This document shows positions 16,816-25,943 of a stretch of 64,000 nt of DNA, piece after piece. The stretch spans positions 62,001-126,000 of the forward strand of contig NZ_JAQZSJ010000007.1 in the NCBI RefSeq assembly GCF_029360585.1, in the 5' to 3' direction. The DNA is from Cohnella caldifontis (GTDB lineage Bacteria; Bacillota; Bacilli; Paenibacillales; Paenibacillaceae). The position numbers and the translations under genes are program-made. How positions within the stretch are numbered: position 1 is the first letter of the stretch; each line of letters opens with the position of its first letter. Under the pieces are notes generated by a model. It saw only the letters and a list, made by a program, of their open reading frames with translations, made no database searches and was not told where the DNA came from.

Positions 16816-19734
16816 ATGGACAAATGGATTCGCGTAACGTCGAAGCTGCGCTGGGCGCTGCTGGCCGTTTGGATCGCGCTGGCCGCCGCTTCGGCGCTGG
16901 CGCTGCCCGATTTGCAGGAGATCGTGAAGAAGACCGAACAGAAGTTTCTGCCGTCCGATTCGGAGTCGACGCAAGCCGTCAAGCTTCTGGATCAGATCAA
17001 CCCGGACGCGAAAGCCGCTTCCGGCGCGGTGATCGTGCTCAGCCGCGACGGCGGCCTGCAGGACGGGGACACCGCCTGGCTGAACGAATTGCTGGACCGG
17101 ATCGAACGGGACAAATCGCGGCTCGGCATCACGAGCGTACTATCGTCGCGGACGCAGCCCGACATGAAGGACAGCTTCCTGAGCAAGGACGGAACGACCG
17201 CCCTCGCCATGGTCAATTTGCCGAAGTCGGATTTGGACGACGCGACCTACGAGACGCTTAAACAATTGAAGGAGATGCTGAACCAAGCCCCTGCCGGGAC
17301 GCATGCGGAGTTGACCGGGTCCGCCCCGATCACGCAGGAATTCCAGCAATCGTCGCAGGACGGGCTGAAAAAGACCGAAGCGCTGACCGTAGGCTTGGTG
17401 CTCGTTATTTTGCTCATCGTGTTCCGTTCGCCGGTCGCCCCCCTGATCCCGCTGGCGACGATCGGCATCAGCCTCGTCATCTCCCGCGGGCTGATCGCCC
17501 TGGCGACGGACTTAGGGCTGCCCGTCTCCAATTTCACGGAATCGTTCCTGATCGCCGTCCTGTTCGGGGCCGGCACGGACTATTGCATCCTGCTGATCCA
17601 GCGGTTCCGCGAAGAGCTTTCGAAAGACGGGGATAAGCTCGAGGCGATGACCCGCACCATGAAAGGCGTCGGCAAAACGATCGCATTCTCCGCCAGCACG
17701 GTGTTCGCCGCTTTCTTCCTGATCGGCTTCGCCCGCTTCGGCTTGTACCAATCCGCCGCCGGCGTCGCGATCGGCGTGGTCGTGACGCTGATCGCCGGCA
17801 TGACGCTGGCTCCGGCGCTGCTCCTGCTGCTCGGCCGCGCGACGTATTGGCCGATGAAGGTCGGAGCCGGCCGCGGGCACGGGGAATCGCGGCTCTGGGG
17901 AGCCGCCGGCGCGCTGAGCGCCAAACGCGCTGGGCTCGTGATCTTGGTCGCGGCCGTCCTGCTCGCCCCGATTACCTTGCTGTTCAAGGGGCAGCGGTCC
18001 TTCGACGACGTGGCGGAAATCGATCCCGGCCTCGGTTCCGTCGTCGGGTTCCGCCAAGTCGAGAAAGCATTCGGTTCCGGGGAGGTATTCCCCGTTTCCA
18101 TCGCGATCACGTCTTCCGCGTCCATGCGCAACCCGTCCTCCTTGGCCGCTCTGGAACAGGCAAGCGTGGACGTGCTCAAGGTGCCGGGGATCAAGGAAGT
18201 CCGCAACGCGGTCCGTCCGCTTGGGAAGCAGTTGACGGAATTGACCGTGCCCGACCAGCTCGGCAAAGCTTCGGACGCGATCGGCCAGCTCCAGGAAGGC
18301 GTCGACAAAGTCGGGAACGGGCTGGAGGAAGCCGGAAAGCAAATCGACGGCGGACGCTCCGACGTCGGAAAGTTGACCGACGGGTTGAAAGGCATGGCAG
18401 CCAAAACCGAAGAAGCCCGCCAAGGGGCGAATCGGCTTGAAGCCGGCTTACAGCAAAGCGCAGACGGAGCCTCGAAGCTGGCATCGGGCCTGCAGCAATC
18501 CAGCGGGGCTGCGGCTTCCATGAAAACCGATATCGACAAGCTGATCGAGGCGCATCCGGAATTGGCCCAAGATCCGAACCTGCTGGCGATCGCCGGCAAG
18601 CAGCAAGCTTTGGCCAAAGGGCTGTCATCGCTCGCCGCCGGGGCCGTCCCGCTCAGCCAGGGCCTGACCGGCATGGTGCCGGCCCTCCGCCAATTGGGCG
18701 ACGGTATCGGCCAGCTGGCCCAAGGCCAACTGCAGGCTGCCGACGGCGTGACCGCCCTGCAGGACGGCTTAAACCGGCTGTCGGACGGCTTGAAGCAAGG
18801 CATGGACGGTTTGCGCCAAGTCAGCGGCGGCCTCGAGCAAGTCAAGACCGCCCAGGAAAACATCGCGGCGGAAGGCAAGCAGCAAATCGGCGGATGGGCG
18901 GTTCCGGCCGAAGCCTTGAACGACGATACGTTCAAACAGGCGCTGGATTACTACATTTCCGAAGACGGCAAAGTCGCCAAATTCGACATCATCTTAAGCA
19001 GCAACCCTTATTCCGGAGAAGCCATGGACACGGTGGAGAAAGCCGCCGCGGCGCTGCGCCAAAGCCTCGCCGTCTCCGCGATCCCGGACGCGAAAGCCTA
19101 CGCGAGCGGGACGACGGCCCGGTACAACGAGCTGAGCGATATTTCCTTCCAGGACTTCATCCGCACGGGGCTGCTCGTGCTGGCGGGCATCGCGGTCGTG
19201 CTGATGCTGCTCCTGCGCTCCGTGCTGGCGCCGCTGTACGTGCTGTTGTCGCTCGGCTTCAACTATTTGATCACGATGGGCATCGAGGAGTACCTGTTCG
19301 TGAAGTTGCTCGGCTATCCCGGCCTTTCGTGGAACGTATCCTTCTTCGTCTTCCTGATCATCGTCGCCCTCGGCGTGGACTACAGCATCTTCCTGATGGC
19401 CCGTTTCAAGGAGGAACACCGCGCGGGCGCGGGCGTGAAAGCCGCCATGACCCGGGCGATGCAGACGACCGGCGGCGTCATCGTCTCCGCGGCCGTCATC
19501 ATGGGCGGCACCTTCGGCGCGCTGGGCTTCTCCGGCGTCGTCACGCTGGTGCAGATCGGCGTCGCCACGCTGATCGGCCTGCTGCTCTACGCCGTGATTT
19601 TCATGGCGCTGGTGATCCCCTCCTTCGCCAATCTGCTGGGCGAAGCCAACTGGTGGCCGTTCCGCAGCAAGGATCCGGTACCCGGGCAGACGGGCGGCGC
19701 CTCCGCCGGAGCACCGTCGGCGGATTCGTTCTAG
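16816..19734 (+). CDS. MMPL/RND-family exporter (YdgH-like)
   Basis: About 972 residues. One membrane span is near the N-terminus (LRWALLAVWIALAAAS), followed by an external domain and the first block of membrane helices with the sterol-sensing-like segment ILFGAGTDYCILLIQRFREEL. A long external region (about 520-700) is rich in repeated Gly-Leu-Gln heptads predicted as coiled coil. A second membrane block carries the matching VALGVDYSIFLMARFKEEH. The paired GxGxDY motifs are the proton-relay signature of MMPL proteins. It may export lipids, drugs or peptides. TetR is encoded divergently. I chose ATG 16816 because KWIRVTSKLRW is the usual start; its AGGAGG site is 12 bases away, a little long, and ATG 16777 is the alternative. 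Confidence 0.92.
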   Translation: MDKWIRVTSKLRWALLAVWIALAAASALALPDLQEIVKKTEQKFLPSDSESTQAVKLLDQINPDAKAASGAVIVLSRDGGLQDGDTAWLNELLDRIERDKSRLGITSVLSSRTQPDMKDSFLSKDGTTALAMVNLPKSDLDDATYETLKQLKEMLNQAPAGTHAELTGSAPITQEFQQSSQDGLKKTEALTVGLVLVILLIVFRSPVAPLIPLATIGISLVISRGLIALATDLGLPVSNFTESFLIAVLFGAGTDYCILLIQRFREELSKDGDKLEAMTRTMKGVGKTIAFSASTVFAAFFLIGFARFGLYQSAAGVAIGVVVTLIAGMTLAPALLLLLGRATYWPMKVGAGRGHGESRLWGAAGALSAKRAGLVILVAAVLLAPITLLFKGQRSFDDVAEIDPGLGSVVGFRQVEKAFGSGEVFPVSIAITSSASMRNPSSLAALEQASVDVLKVPGIKEVRNAVRPLGKQLTELTVPDQLGKASDAIGQLQEGVDKVGNGLEEAGKQIDGGRSDVGKLTDGLKGMAAKTEEARQGANRLEAGLQQSADGASKLASGLQQSSGAAASMKTDIDKLIEAHPELAQDPNLLAIAGKQQALAKGLSSLAAGAVPLSQGLTGMVPALRQLGDGIGQLAQGQLQAADGVTALQDGLNRLSDGLKQGMDGLRQVSGGLEQVKTAQENIAAEGKQQIGGWAVPAEALNDDTFKQALDYYISEDGKVAKFDIILSSNPYSGEAMDTVEKAAAALRQSLAVSAIPDAKAYASGTTARYNELSDISFQDFIRTGLLVLAGIAVVLMLLLRSVLAPLYVLLSLGFNYLITMGIEEYLFVKLLGYPGLSWNVSFFVFLIIVALGVDYSIFLMARFKEEHRAGAGVKAAMTRAMQTTGGVIVSAAVIMGGTFGALGFSGVVTLVQIGVATLIGLLLYAVIFMALVIPSFANLLGEANWWPFRSKDPVPGQTGGASAGAPSADSF

Positions 19735-19761
19735 AACGGCGAGTCCAATTCAGGCAAATCG

Positions 19762-19796
19762 AAAGCCGCAATCCTTAGAGGACTGCGGCTTTTTTA
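19762..19796 (+). terminator. Terminator of the MMPL gene
   Basis: AAAGCCGCAATCC and GGACTGCGGCTTT pair across a 5-base loop, and TTTTTT follows on the plus strand. Confidence 0.9.
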
Positions 19797-19832
19797 CGCT
19801 TTCGGTTTCCCGTGTGCGCTCCAGACCAACGC

Positions 19833-19910
19833 TCAATAATGGGCGGTCATAAGCAAAAATACGATTGCGACTACCAGGGCGCCAAGAATCCAAAAAATCC
19901 ATCTCTTCAT
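19833..19910 (-). CDS. Possible 25-residue membrane peptide
   Basis: Directly after the ABC permease stop (18 bases), the minus strand encodes MKRWIFWILGALVVAIVFL followed by LMTAHY and a stop. It is a near-ideal single membrane span with a positive N-terminus. The ribosome site is poor (an AAAGG about 14 bases upstream), so translation may depend on coupling to the permease. It is too short for routine gene calling. It may be a transporter accessory peptide, or a chance frame. Confidence 0.4.
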   Translation of the reverse strand: MKRWIFWILGALVVAIVFLLMTAHY

Positions 19911-19928
19911 CGGGCGAGCAACCGCCTT

Positions 19929-20714
19929 TCAATGAATTTCTTTGCGACGGAACCGGCAAACGCCGAGCAGCGCGAATACCGCGATGGTCGCAATCGGCAC
20001 GATCAGGCACAGCAGTACGCCTTCGCCGCTCATTTGAAACGCCGCCGTATCCGCAAACAGCTTAAACAGCGAATAATCGTACAACGATTTCAGCAGCGGA
20101 AAGTACCCGCTTAACGAGTTCAGAATTTGATCGACGAAGAGAAAAAACACGATCGAAACACCGATTGTTCGGCCGGCATCCGCCAGCCAAACGGCGATCC
20201 AGGCTGCAATGGAAGCATATCCCGCTCCGAACAACGCCGTAAATCCGAGAGTGCGCAGAGAATAGGCCAGCAGCGTGACGCCTTCTTGCCTGCCGAATCC
20301 GGCCAGCAATCCCAGCCCGTTCAGCAGGCATCCGAGGAGGATCGCCAGTACGGGTATGACGAGCGCCGCCGACACAACGCCAAGCGTATAGACGGCCAAC
20401 TTGGACGCGTAAATCCACTCTCTGCCGCGTCCCGCGGACACGGAACGCTTGAGTACGCCTGCCGCATACTCCGATGCAATGAAGAATCCTGCCAGTACGC
20501 CGAGTAAGATTTTCAGCAGCAATTGGTTGATCGTGATGGCGTTGGCATACAGCTCCATGACGGTTAGAGTGACGGCGAACCCTCCATCCCGAAGCTGGCT
20601 GAAGCAGGCCACGGCTGCGTAAAGAAGGATCGTGACGGCCAGGAACAGGATCAGCGTCTGAAACGTATGATTCTTTCGCAATTTGAATCGTTCAGCCGCG
20701 AGCAATGGGCGCAT
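19929..20714 (-). CDS. ABC transporter permease (antibiotic/lantibiotic-type)
   Basis: 261 residues with six membrane spans. It starts MRPLLAAERFKLRKNHTFQ, a cytoplasmic opening typical of ABC-2 permeases of the BcrB/LanEFG sort. FFIASEYAAGVLKRSVSAGRGR is the cytoplasmic coupling segment that contacts the ATPase. It overlaps the ATPase gene by 23 bases. With the ATPase, kinase and response regulator upstream it forms a four-gene set of the kind that detects and expels cell-wall-active peptides (context inference). Confidence 0.88.
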   Translation of the reverse strand: MRPLLAAERFKLRKNHTFQTLILFLAVTILLYAAVACFSQLRDGGFAVTLTVMELYANAITINQLLLKILLGVLAGFFIASEYAAGVLKRSVSAGRGREWIYASKLAVYTLGVVSAALVIPVLAILLGCLLNGLGLLAGFGRQEGVTLLAYSLRTLGFTALFGAGYASIAAWIAVWLADAGRTIGVSIVFFLFVDQILNSLSGYFPLLKSLYDYSLFKLFADTAAFQMSGEGVLLCLIVPIATIAVFALLGVCRFRRKEIH

Positions 20715-21630
20715 GCGTTTCGCCTCCGATCCGCCGGACGTAATAGCTTTCCAATGACTCGCCCATCGGCATGAACTGCTCGATCTCAAGTCCCGCGGCC
20801 GCCAGCATCGCCGACCATTTGCCCGGGCGTTCTGCCGCCTCGTACAGCCGGATCGAACCATCCGGCAGCAGCTCGAAATCGGCCGTCCGCAGCTCTCGCC
20901 CGATCAACTCCACCGCCCGGGCGGGATCGTCCACCTTGATGTGCAAATACCGCCTGCATCGGGCATTCAATTGTTCCGCGGTCGACTCCTCCAGCAGCCG
21001 GCCTTGATGGATGATTCCGTAATGCGTCGCGAGCAGGTGAAGCTCGCTCAAAATGTGGCTGGAGATGACGATCGTCAAGCCGGTCTCGCGGTTCAGACGG
21101 CGGAGCAGTTCCCGCAGCTCGACCACGCTGACCGGATCCAAGCCGTTGGCCGGTTCGTCGAGAATCAGCAGCTCCGGCCGGCCCAACAGCGCGATCGCGA
21201 GGTCCAGGCGCTGCTTCATGCCCAGCGAAAATTGGCCCGCAGGCTTCCGGCCCGTATCCTGCAGTCCGACGATGTCGAGGGCATCCCGTACGGTTGACCG
21301 ATCCGCGATGCCCTTCTGTAGCCGGTGAACCTCCAGGTTCTCCGCCGCGGTCATGGCCGGAAACAAAGCCGGGCGTTCGATTGTGATCCCGATCCGGGCC
21401 CTGGCCTCGTTCACCTGGCCGGCGTCCGTCTCACCGAACAGTTCTACCGTTCCGGACGTAGGAAACGTCAGCCCTCCCACGATTCGCATCAGCGTCGTTT
21501 TGCCCGCGCCGTTCTGCCCGATGAAGCCGTAAATGCTGCCGCGGCGCACCGACAAGTCCACCTGATCCAGCGCCGCTTGACTGCCGTATCGCTTGGTTAA
21601 ACCTCGGGTCCGCATTACGAATGTTTCCAT
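20692..21630 (-). CDS. ABC transporter ATPase (antibiotic-resistance type)
   Basis: 312 residues. Walker A is GFIGQNGAGKTTLMR, the signature is FSLGMKQRLDLA, and Walker B is LLILDEPANGLDP, followed by the switch His in SSHILSELH. The C-terminal 90 residues form the extension found in BcrA-type ATPases. The ATG at 21630 has an AGGAGG site 13 bases upstream; an internal ATG at 21615 is the alternative. It sits 86 bases after the histidine kinase gene on the same strand and overlaps the permease. Confidence 0.92.
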   Translation of the reverse strand: METFVMRTRGLTKRYGSQAALDQVDLSVRRGSIYGFIGQNGAGKTTLMRIVGGLTFPTSGTVELFGETDAGQVNEARARIGITIERPALFPAMTAAENLEVHRLQKGIADRSTVRDALDIVGLQDTGRKPAGQFSLGMKQRLDLAIALLGRPELLILDEPANGLDPVSVVELRELLRRLNRETGLTIVISSHILSELHLLATHYGIIHQGRLLEESTAEQLNARCRRYLHIKVDDPARAVELIGRELRTADFELLPDGSIRLYEAAERPGKWSAMLAAAGLEIEQFMPMGESLESYYVRRIGGETHAPIARG

Positions 21631-21716
21631 GTCAAAAAGGGCTCCTCCTTTCCTGTCTCGGCTACCATCATAGCCCGACCAGGTTAAAAACCGGGAGCCC
21701 ATCGTTTAAAATCGGT

Positions 21717-22724
21717 TTAAATTTTGATTATCCGAACGGTCGTGCCGTTCTCGCCCGACTCGAATAACGCCTGCAGCTTCATCTCTTTCAACATGTACAA
21801 GGCGATCGAGAGTCCGATCCCGGCGCCCCGATCTTCCGAAGGCCCGCCCAAACCCGGACCATTGTCTTCGATCGCGAGCTCTTCACGCTCCACGTTCACG
21901 GCGATGCCGATATATCGGCCGTCCCGCGCGTGACGATGGATATTCTGGAACAGATTATCCAGCACGCGTCTCATCCATTGCGGGTCCACTTCCCAGACCA
22001 AGCCCGATTCCTCGGGCAATTCGGCCTCGATGCGGAACCCCGCGCTTTCAAACGCCGGGTACCAAGCGGCCGCGGCGGATCTGACGAGCCGGACCAGGTC
22101 CGTCGGCTCCGGGCGGTACGGATATTTGCCGGAGGTGAGCAGCGTGTAAGACAGCAAATCGTCGATCAGATCCCCGGCGTGGGTGATCGTGAGGTCCATC
22201 GCCTCAAGCGAACCGCGTCCCTCTGGGCTGAGCGGCTCTTTCCGCAACCTCGCGGCGTGCCCCCGAATGGCGGTCAGCGGAGTTCGCAAATCGTGCGATA
22301 AATTCGCGATCAGCCGGCGACGGAGCGACTCCTCCTCCTGCTCCCGACGGCGGCTGTCCTCCAATTGGCGGATCATGCGGTTGAACGAAGCTTCCAGCCG
22401 ACCGATTTCGTCGAGCCGGTCGGTCCGGACGGATACGGGCTTCGGGAGACCGGACCCTTCGGAGGATACGGCCATCGCTTCCTGAAGGCGAACAAGCCGT
22501 TTGCGAAGGCGGTAGAAGAAAATCCAGGAAACGGCAATGAACGCCGCGACGACGAATCCGACGATGACGAACGTATTCCGTAAATGTTTTAGCGTTTCCG
22601 CGTCTGCGTGCCCCCTGGACGGGGCCACACCGACTGCCGTGAAGAGCAGGAGGATCGGGAGCAGTGCGGCAAGCAGAAAATGGACCTGCAAATACCGGCG
22701 GAATGGCGACCCGACCCGTTTCAT
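21717..22724 (-). CDS. Sensor histidine kinase, HAMP-type
   Basis: 335 residues. Two membrane spans (about 14-35 and 52-72) enclose a very short external loop, then comes a HAMP-like linker. HisKA has NLSHDLRTPLTAIRGH, and the ATPase part has MRRVLDNLFQNIHRHA, EDNGPGLG and GIGLSIALYML. The small external loop means the signal is probably sensed in the membrane or by way of the transporter. The ATG overlaps the stop of the response regulator (ATGA). It is followed by the ABC ATPase and permease. Confidence 0.92.
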   Translation of the reverse strand: MKRVGSPFRRYLQVHFLLAALLPILLLFTAVGVAPSRGHADAETLKHLRNTFVIVGFVVAAFIAVSWIFFYRLRKRLVRLQEAMAVSSEGSGLPKPVSVRTDRLDEIGRLEASFNRMIRQLEDSRRREQEEESLRRRLIANLSHDLRTPLTAIRGHAARLRKEPLSPEGRGSLEAMDLTITHAGDLIDDLLSYTLLTSGKYPYRPEPTDLVRLVRSAAAAWYPAFESAGFRIEAELPEESGLVWEVDPQWMRRVLDNLFQNIHRHARDGRYIGIAVNVEREELAIEDNGPGLGGPSEDRGAGIGLSIALYMLKEMKLQALFESGENGTTVRIIKI

Positions 22725-23401
22725 CGTCTGATCCTGTACCCGATGCCCCGGATCGTCTCGATGATCTCCGGCGCGCCGGGGTCCTGTTCCAGCTTCTCGC
22801 GAAGATGGCGGATATGGACCATCAGCGCCTTGTCTCCATCCAGATAAGGCTCTCCCCAAACCGCTTCATAGATTTGCTCTTTCGTCAAAATCCGATTCGG
22901 ATGGCGCAGGAAATACATCAGGATCTGAAATTGTTTCCCCGTTAGCACCACTTCTTCCCCCGAGCGTTCATCCAGCACCGTTTGGTCGGCCAAATCCACG
23001 AGGATATGCTGCCCAAGCTTCAGTCGTTCCGGCATGGCCGCCCCGCTGCGCCGAAGCAGCACTTCCACTCTCGCGGCCAGTTCGTCGGGATGAAACGGCT
23101 TGGTGACGTAATCGTCGGCGAATTGAAGCCCTTGCAGCTTGTCCTCGACCGCCGTCCGGGCGGACAGCAGCATAATGGGCACGGACGGCGCGGCTTTCTT
23201 CAGCCGCTGCCCGACGGTAAATCCGTCCAATCCCGGCAGCATGATATCGAGAATCACGACGTCATGCCCCGGCACTTCCCGTTCCGCGCCGTCGCCGGTA
23301 AGAAGCCAGGTGACCGCGTATCCCCGCTGCTCCAGCTCTTCCTGGACCCAACTGCCGATTTCTCGGTCGTCCTCGATATAGAGCACCTTTCTCGTTTTCA
23401 T
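22721..23401 (-). CDS. OmpR-family response regulator
   Basis: 226 residues. Receiver domain: VLYIEDDREI, with the phosphorylated Asp in DVVILDIMLPGLDGF, the Thr/Ser in LLSARTAV, and the Lys in YVTKPFHPDEL. The winged-helix output domain follows (VVLTGKQFQILMYFLRHP, VHIRHLREKLEQDP, GIGYRIRR). It is first of the RR-HK-ATPase-permease run and presumably drives the transporter genes. Confidence 0.93.
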   Translation of the reverse strand: MKTRKVLYIEDDREIGSWVQEELEQRGYAVTWLLTGDGAEREVPGHDVVILDIMLPGLDGFTVGQRLKKAAPSVPIMLLSARTAVEDKLQGLQFADDYVTKPFHPDELAARVEVLLRRSGAAMPERLKLGQHILVDLADQTVLDERSGEEVVLTGKQFQILMYFLRHPNRILTKEQIYEAVWGEPYLDGDKALMVHIRHLREKLEQDPGAPEIIETIRGIGYRIRR

Positions 23402-23444
23402 CGCGATGGCCTCCCGGTGCCGCAGTATCCCGCCGGTTGCCGGC

Positions 23445-24047
23445 TTACGGCGCCAGGCGCGCTTCCAGGTAACGAAGGAAGGCCGCCAGCTCCAAGTGCT
23501 GAATGGCTTCCAGCGCCTCTACGGCCGCCGTTTCGCCGATTCTGCCCACGGCGATTTCCACGGCATCCGTGAACAAATACGGATTCCAAATCCCCTGCCG
23601 GGCGATCGTCCGGATCGCTTCACCCGCGGGACCTCCCGGCAAACCACCTCCGGCTTGGGTCCATTCGGCCAGCCACTCCGACGCCCGGGCTTGCAAGCCA
23701 TGATAGGCGGGATGGTCGCCCGCCGTCCGAAACCAGTATTTCGCGTTCCAGAAGTCGCCTTCGCGCCGGTGCAGAATGCCGTGCAACGCGGCTCCCGTCG
23801 GCGTCTCGAGTTCCTGGACGATGGCATGGGCGGGTTCCAGGCTGTCGTTCCATAGATGGAGCGCGGCTTTCCAGGCCAGCGCGGACAGCCGTCCGTCCGG
23901 ATGATCGCCGGCCATGCGCTCTTCCGGCAAACCGGCGATTTCCGCGTCCAGCCCCGGATGCCAGGCATGTTCCGGAGCGAGCGGGGGCAGGCTTTTGCGG
24001 TTTTTCAAGGTTTCTACGATTTTGCCATACGGAGCGTCCGAACGCAT
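23445..24047 (-). CDS. Hypothetical protein, all-helical
   Basis: About 200 residues, predicted helical, with many Trp and His (ALAWKAALHLWNDSLEPAHA, HRREGDFWNAKYWFRTAGDH). The alternating helix pattern resembles tetratricopeptide-like folds. The start at 24047 is set by a GGAGGAG site 5 bases upstream; the frame is open 13 codons further. I do not recognise the family. It ends 43 bases before the response regulator starts, on the same strand, so it could be read into that operon. Confidence 0.7.
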   Translation of the reverse strand: MRSDAPYGKIVETLKNRKSLPPLAPEHAWHPGLDAEIAGLPEERMAGDHPDGRLSALAWKAALHLWNDSLEPAHAIVQELETPTGAALHGILHRREGDFWNAKYWFRTAGDHPAYHGLQARASEWLAEWTQAGGGLPGGPAGEAIRTIARQGIWNPYLFTDAVEIAVGRIGETAAVEALEAIQHLELAAFLRYLEARLAP

Positions 24048-24210
24048 TCGGCTCCTCCTCCATCGGGTCCGATTTGTTCCCAACATAACCCAAAAACCGG
24101 AATCTGTCGAGGTGGCGCGAATGGACGCAGCTGTAAAAATTTGTTCCGGACCGATATACGGAAAAGTCGTACATCGGCGTAAATTTTGCTGAAAAAGTGG
24201 TCAGTTATAC

Positions 24211-24355
24211 GGAAATATCGGATAACGTCGGTCCAGTTGGGGAATTTCTGACGAGATGCACGGAAATATCGGACAACGGTACAACTCGGAATGTTGCAGA
24301 TGAACCGGGACCCCGAATGTGAAGTGAAGCGCTACAGCAGCTTCCGATATTTCCG
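24211..24355. repeat. Three copies of a CGGAAATATCGG repeat
   Basis: CGGAAATATCGG occurs at 24211-24222 and 24261-24272, exactly 50 bases apart, and inverted at 24344-24355. The first two are embedded in longer similar text (A before, then AYAACG after). The rest of 24048-24380 shows no gene. A near copy (one extra T) lies at 10061-10074, so this looks like a dispersed intergenic family. Confidence 0.6.
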
Positions 24356-24380
24356 GGGGCCTCAAAAAGGAATCGGAATG

Positions 24381-24472
24381 TTAAAAACCGGGGCTCCGAG
24401 GATACCGCCTCCCGAAGTCAGACATTGTCTATCCCTCGGAAGCGCATGCCCGCGAAGCCCCGGCTTTACCTG
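24381..24472 (-). terminator. Long hairpin terminator of the DRE-TIM gene
   Basis: AAGCCCCGG near 24460 pairs with CCGGGGCT near 24385, and inner CCGAGG/CCTCGG segments extend the stem. On the minus strand the distal arm runs into GGTTTTTAAC. The loop is unusually long. Confidence 0.55.
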
Positions 24473-24478
24473 CGGATC

Positions 24479-25444
24479 TTATTTCGGGTAAGTTTCCGGC
24501 GTGGTCATTTTATCGTAGAAATCCGTGTATTGATCCCGCTTGTCGGAAGCTCGCCATCCCATGGCCGACCGCGGATGCTCGTCGAGCATGCCCGTGATCA
24601 TGTCGGGAATCAGATAGCCCCACTCTTCCTTCTCGCGCAGCTTGAGCATATGTTTCTCGATCATGCCGAGCACGGGCCGGACGTTGTACTCCGGCTTGTT
24701 CAGCTTGGCCAGCAGCAGCTCGGTCGGCGTGTTGCCGGCGGCGCGGCCCATCCCGAAGACGGAAGCGTCGAGCAGATCCACGCCCATCTGCATGGCCGCA
24801 AGCGTGTTGGCGAACGCCAGCTGCAGGTTGTTGTGCGTGTGTACGCCAAGCTTCTTGTCCTTCAAGGCGCGGCGGAACTTCTCGACCAGGAAACGGATGT
24901 CGTCCGGATCGAGGCTGCCGTAAGAGTCCACGACGTACACGTAGTCCACCGGGCTGTCGGCGATCATGGCCAGCGATTCGTTCAGCTCGTTGTCCATGAC
25001 GTTGGACAGGGCCATGATGTTGATCGTCGTCTCGTAGCCGCGTCCGTGGAACAGCTTCACCAGCTCGACGGCCTTCTCCGTATCGCGGGCGTAGCAGGCG
25101 ACGCGGATGAGGTCGAGCGGAGACTCGCCCTTGGGAAGCACGTCGGCTTCGTCGACGCGGCCGATGTCCACCAGCGCGGACAATTTCGTGCGCTTCTTCT
25201 CCGGAATGACCTTGCGCAGGAAATCGTCGTTCAGAAAACGCCACGGTCCTTCGCTACCGTCGCTTTTAAGCAGCCGGGGCGAGTTTTTGTATCCGATCTC
25301 CATATACTCGACGCCCGACTCGTTCAGCGAAGCATAGAGGTCCTGAACGAATTCGATGCTGAAGTCCCAGTTGTTGACGAGTCCGCCGTCGCGGACGGTG
25401 CAGTCGACGATTTGGCAGTGCATGCCGTGTTTGTAAGGGGTCAT
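24479..25444 (-). CDS. DRE-TIM metallolyase family protein (HMG-CoA-lyase-like aldolase)
   Basis: 321 residues. The family hallmark DCTVRDGG is near residue 15 (the variant of DRE), the metal-binding HTHNN is near 195, and GAGRAAGN-type text (FGMGRAAGNTPTE) follows. These enzymes use a divalent metal to cleave or form carbon-carbon bonds of 2-oxo or acyl-CoA substrates. The protein lacks the C-terminal regulatory domain of isopropylmalate synthase, so it is not LeuA. It matches the group usually labelled 'aldolase catalytic domain-containing', whose substrate is unknown. The start at 25444 has an AAGGAG site 9 bases upstream. It stands alone, with its own terminator. Confidence 0.8.
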   Translation of the reverse strand: MTPYKHGMHCQIVDCTVRDGGLVNNWDFSIEFVQDLYASLNESGVEYMEIGYKNSPRLLKSDGSEGPWRFLNDDFLRKVIPEKKRTKLSALVDIGRVDEADVLPKGESPLDLIRVACYARDTEKAVELVKLFHGRGYETTINIMALSNVMDNELNESLAMIADSPVDYVYVVDSYGSLDPDDIRFLVEKFRRALKDKKLGVHTHNNLQLAFANTLAAMQMGVDLLDASVFGMGRAAGNTPTELLLAKLNKPEYNVRPVLGMIEKHMLKLREKEEWGYLIPDMITGMLDEHPRSAMGWRASDKRDQYTDFYDKMTTPETYPK

Positions 25445-25551
25445 CCTATCGAGCTCCTTCGGTTCCGATCCCAACGGGGTACTGGAATGATATTGTATTA
25501 GTGTACAACATTCCATGCGGGATTGCTACCGATTGTCCGGCGGACGACCGC

Positions 25552-25830
25552 CTATTCCGTCAACGAAAAAACGATGTCTTCCCCCGCGCAGTCGATCCGA
25601 AGCCGCCGTCCTTCCAGGTACCAGACGTCCTTCCGTTCCATGAAGAAGGTCAGGGCGCCCGCCTGCGCGACCAGCGCGGCTTCCTGTGGCGTGTCCCGCG
25701 AAATGCCCAGCGCGAAAGGCTCCTCCCCTCCGCTGACATACCGGACGAATACGCGAATCGTTTCCCCGTCGTCGAAACCCCATTCGCTGCGGAAGCAATC
25801 CAGAGCGGCCGCCGTCACGGAGAGCTCCAT
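25552..25830 (-). CDS. HesB/IscA-like small protein (YneR type)
   Basis: 92 residues with the HesB-like beta-sandwich pattern (ELSVTAAALDCFRSEWG, IRVFVRYVSGG, FFMERKDVWYLEGRRLRID). True IscA proteins bind Fe-S through three conserved Cys; this one has only Cys 12 and one near residue 80, so it belongs with the Firmicute YneR/YfhF-like group with unclear function. It lies about 108 bases upstream of the DRE-TIM gene on the same strand. Confidence 0.75.
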   Translation of the reverse strand: MELSVTAAALDCFRSEWGFDDGETIRVFVRYVSGGEEPFALGISRDTPQEAALVAQAGALTFFMERKDVWYLEGRRLRIDCAGEDIVFSLTE

Positions 25831-25943
25831 GTCCCCTTCCCCCGATCCTGATCATGGAATGCGAATGCGCTTGCACCCTCATCATACGCTTATCCGGCGC
25901 AATTTGGAAGAATCGACGTTACCGTGCCGGGCGGCGCGGCGAA

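Noticed and set aside
24479-25444. leuA (2-isopropylmalate synthase)
   Set aside because: The protein is about 200 residues shorter than LeuA, lacks the regulatory domain and is not in the leu/ilv cluster.
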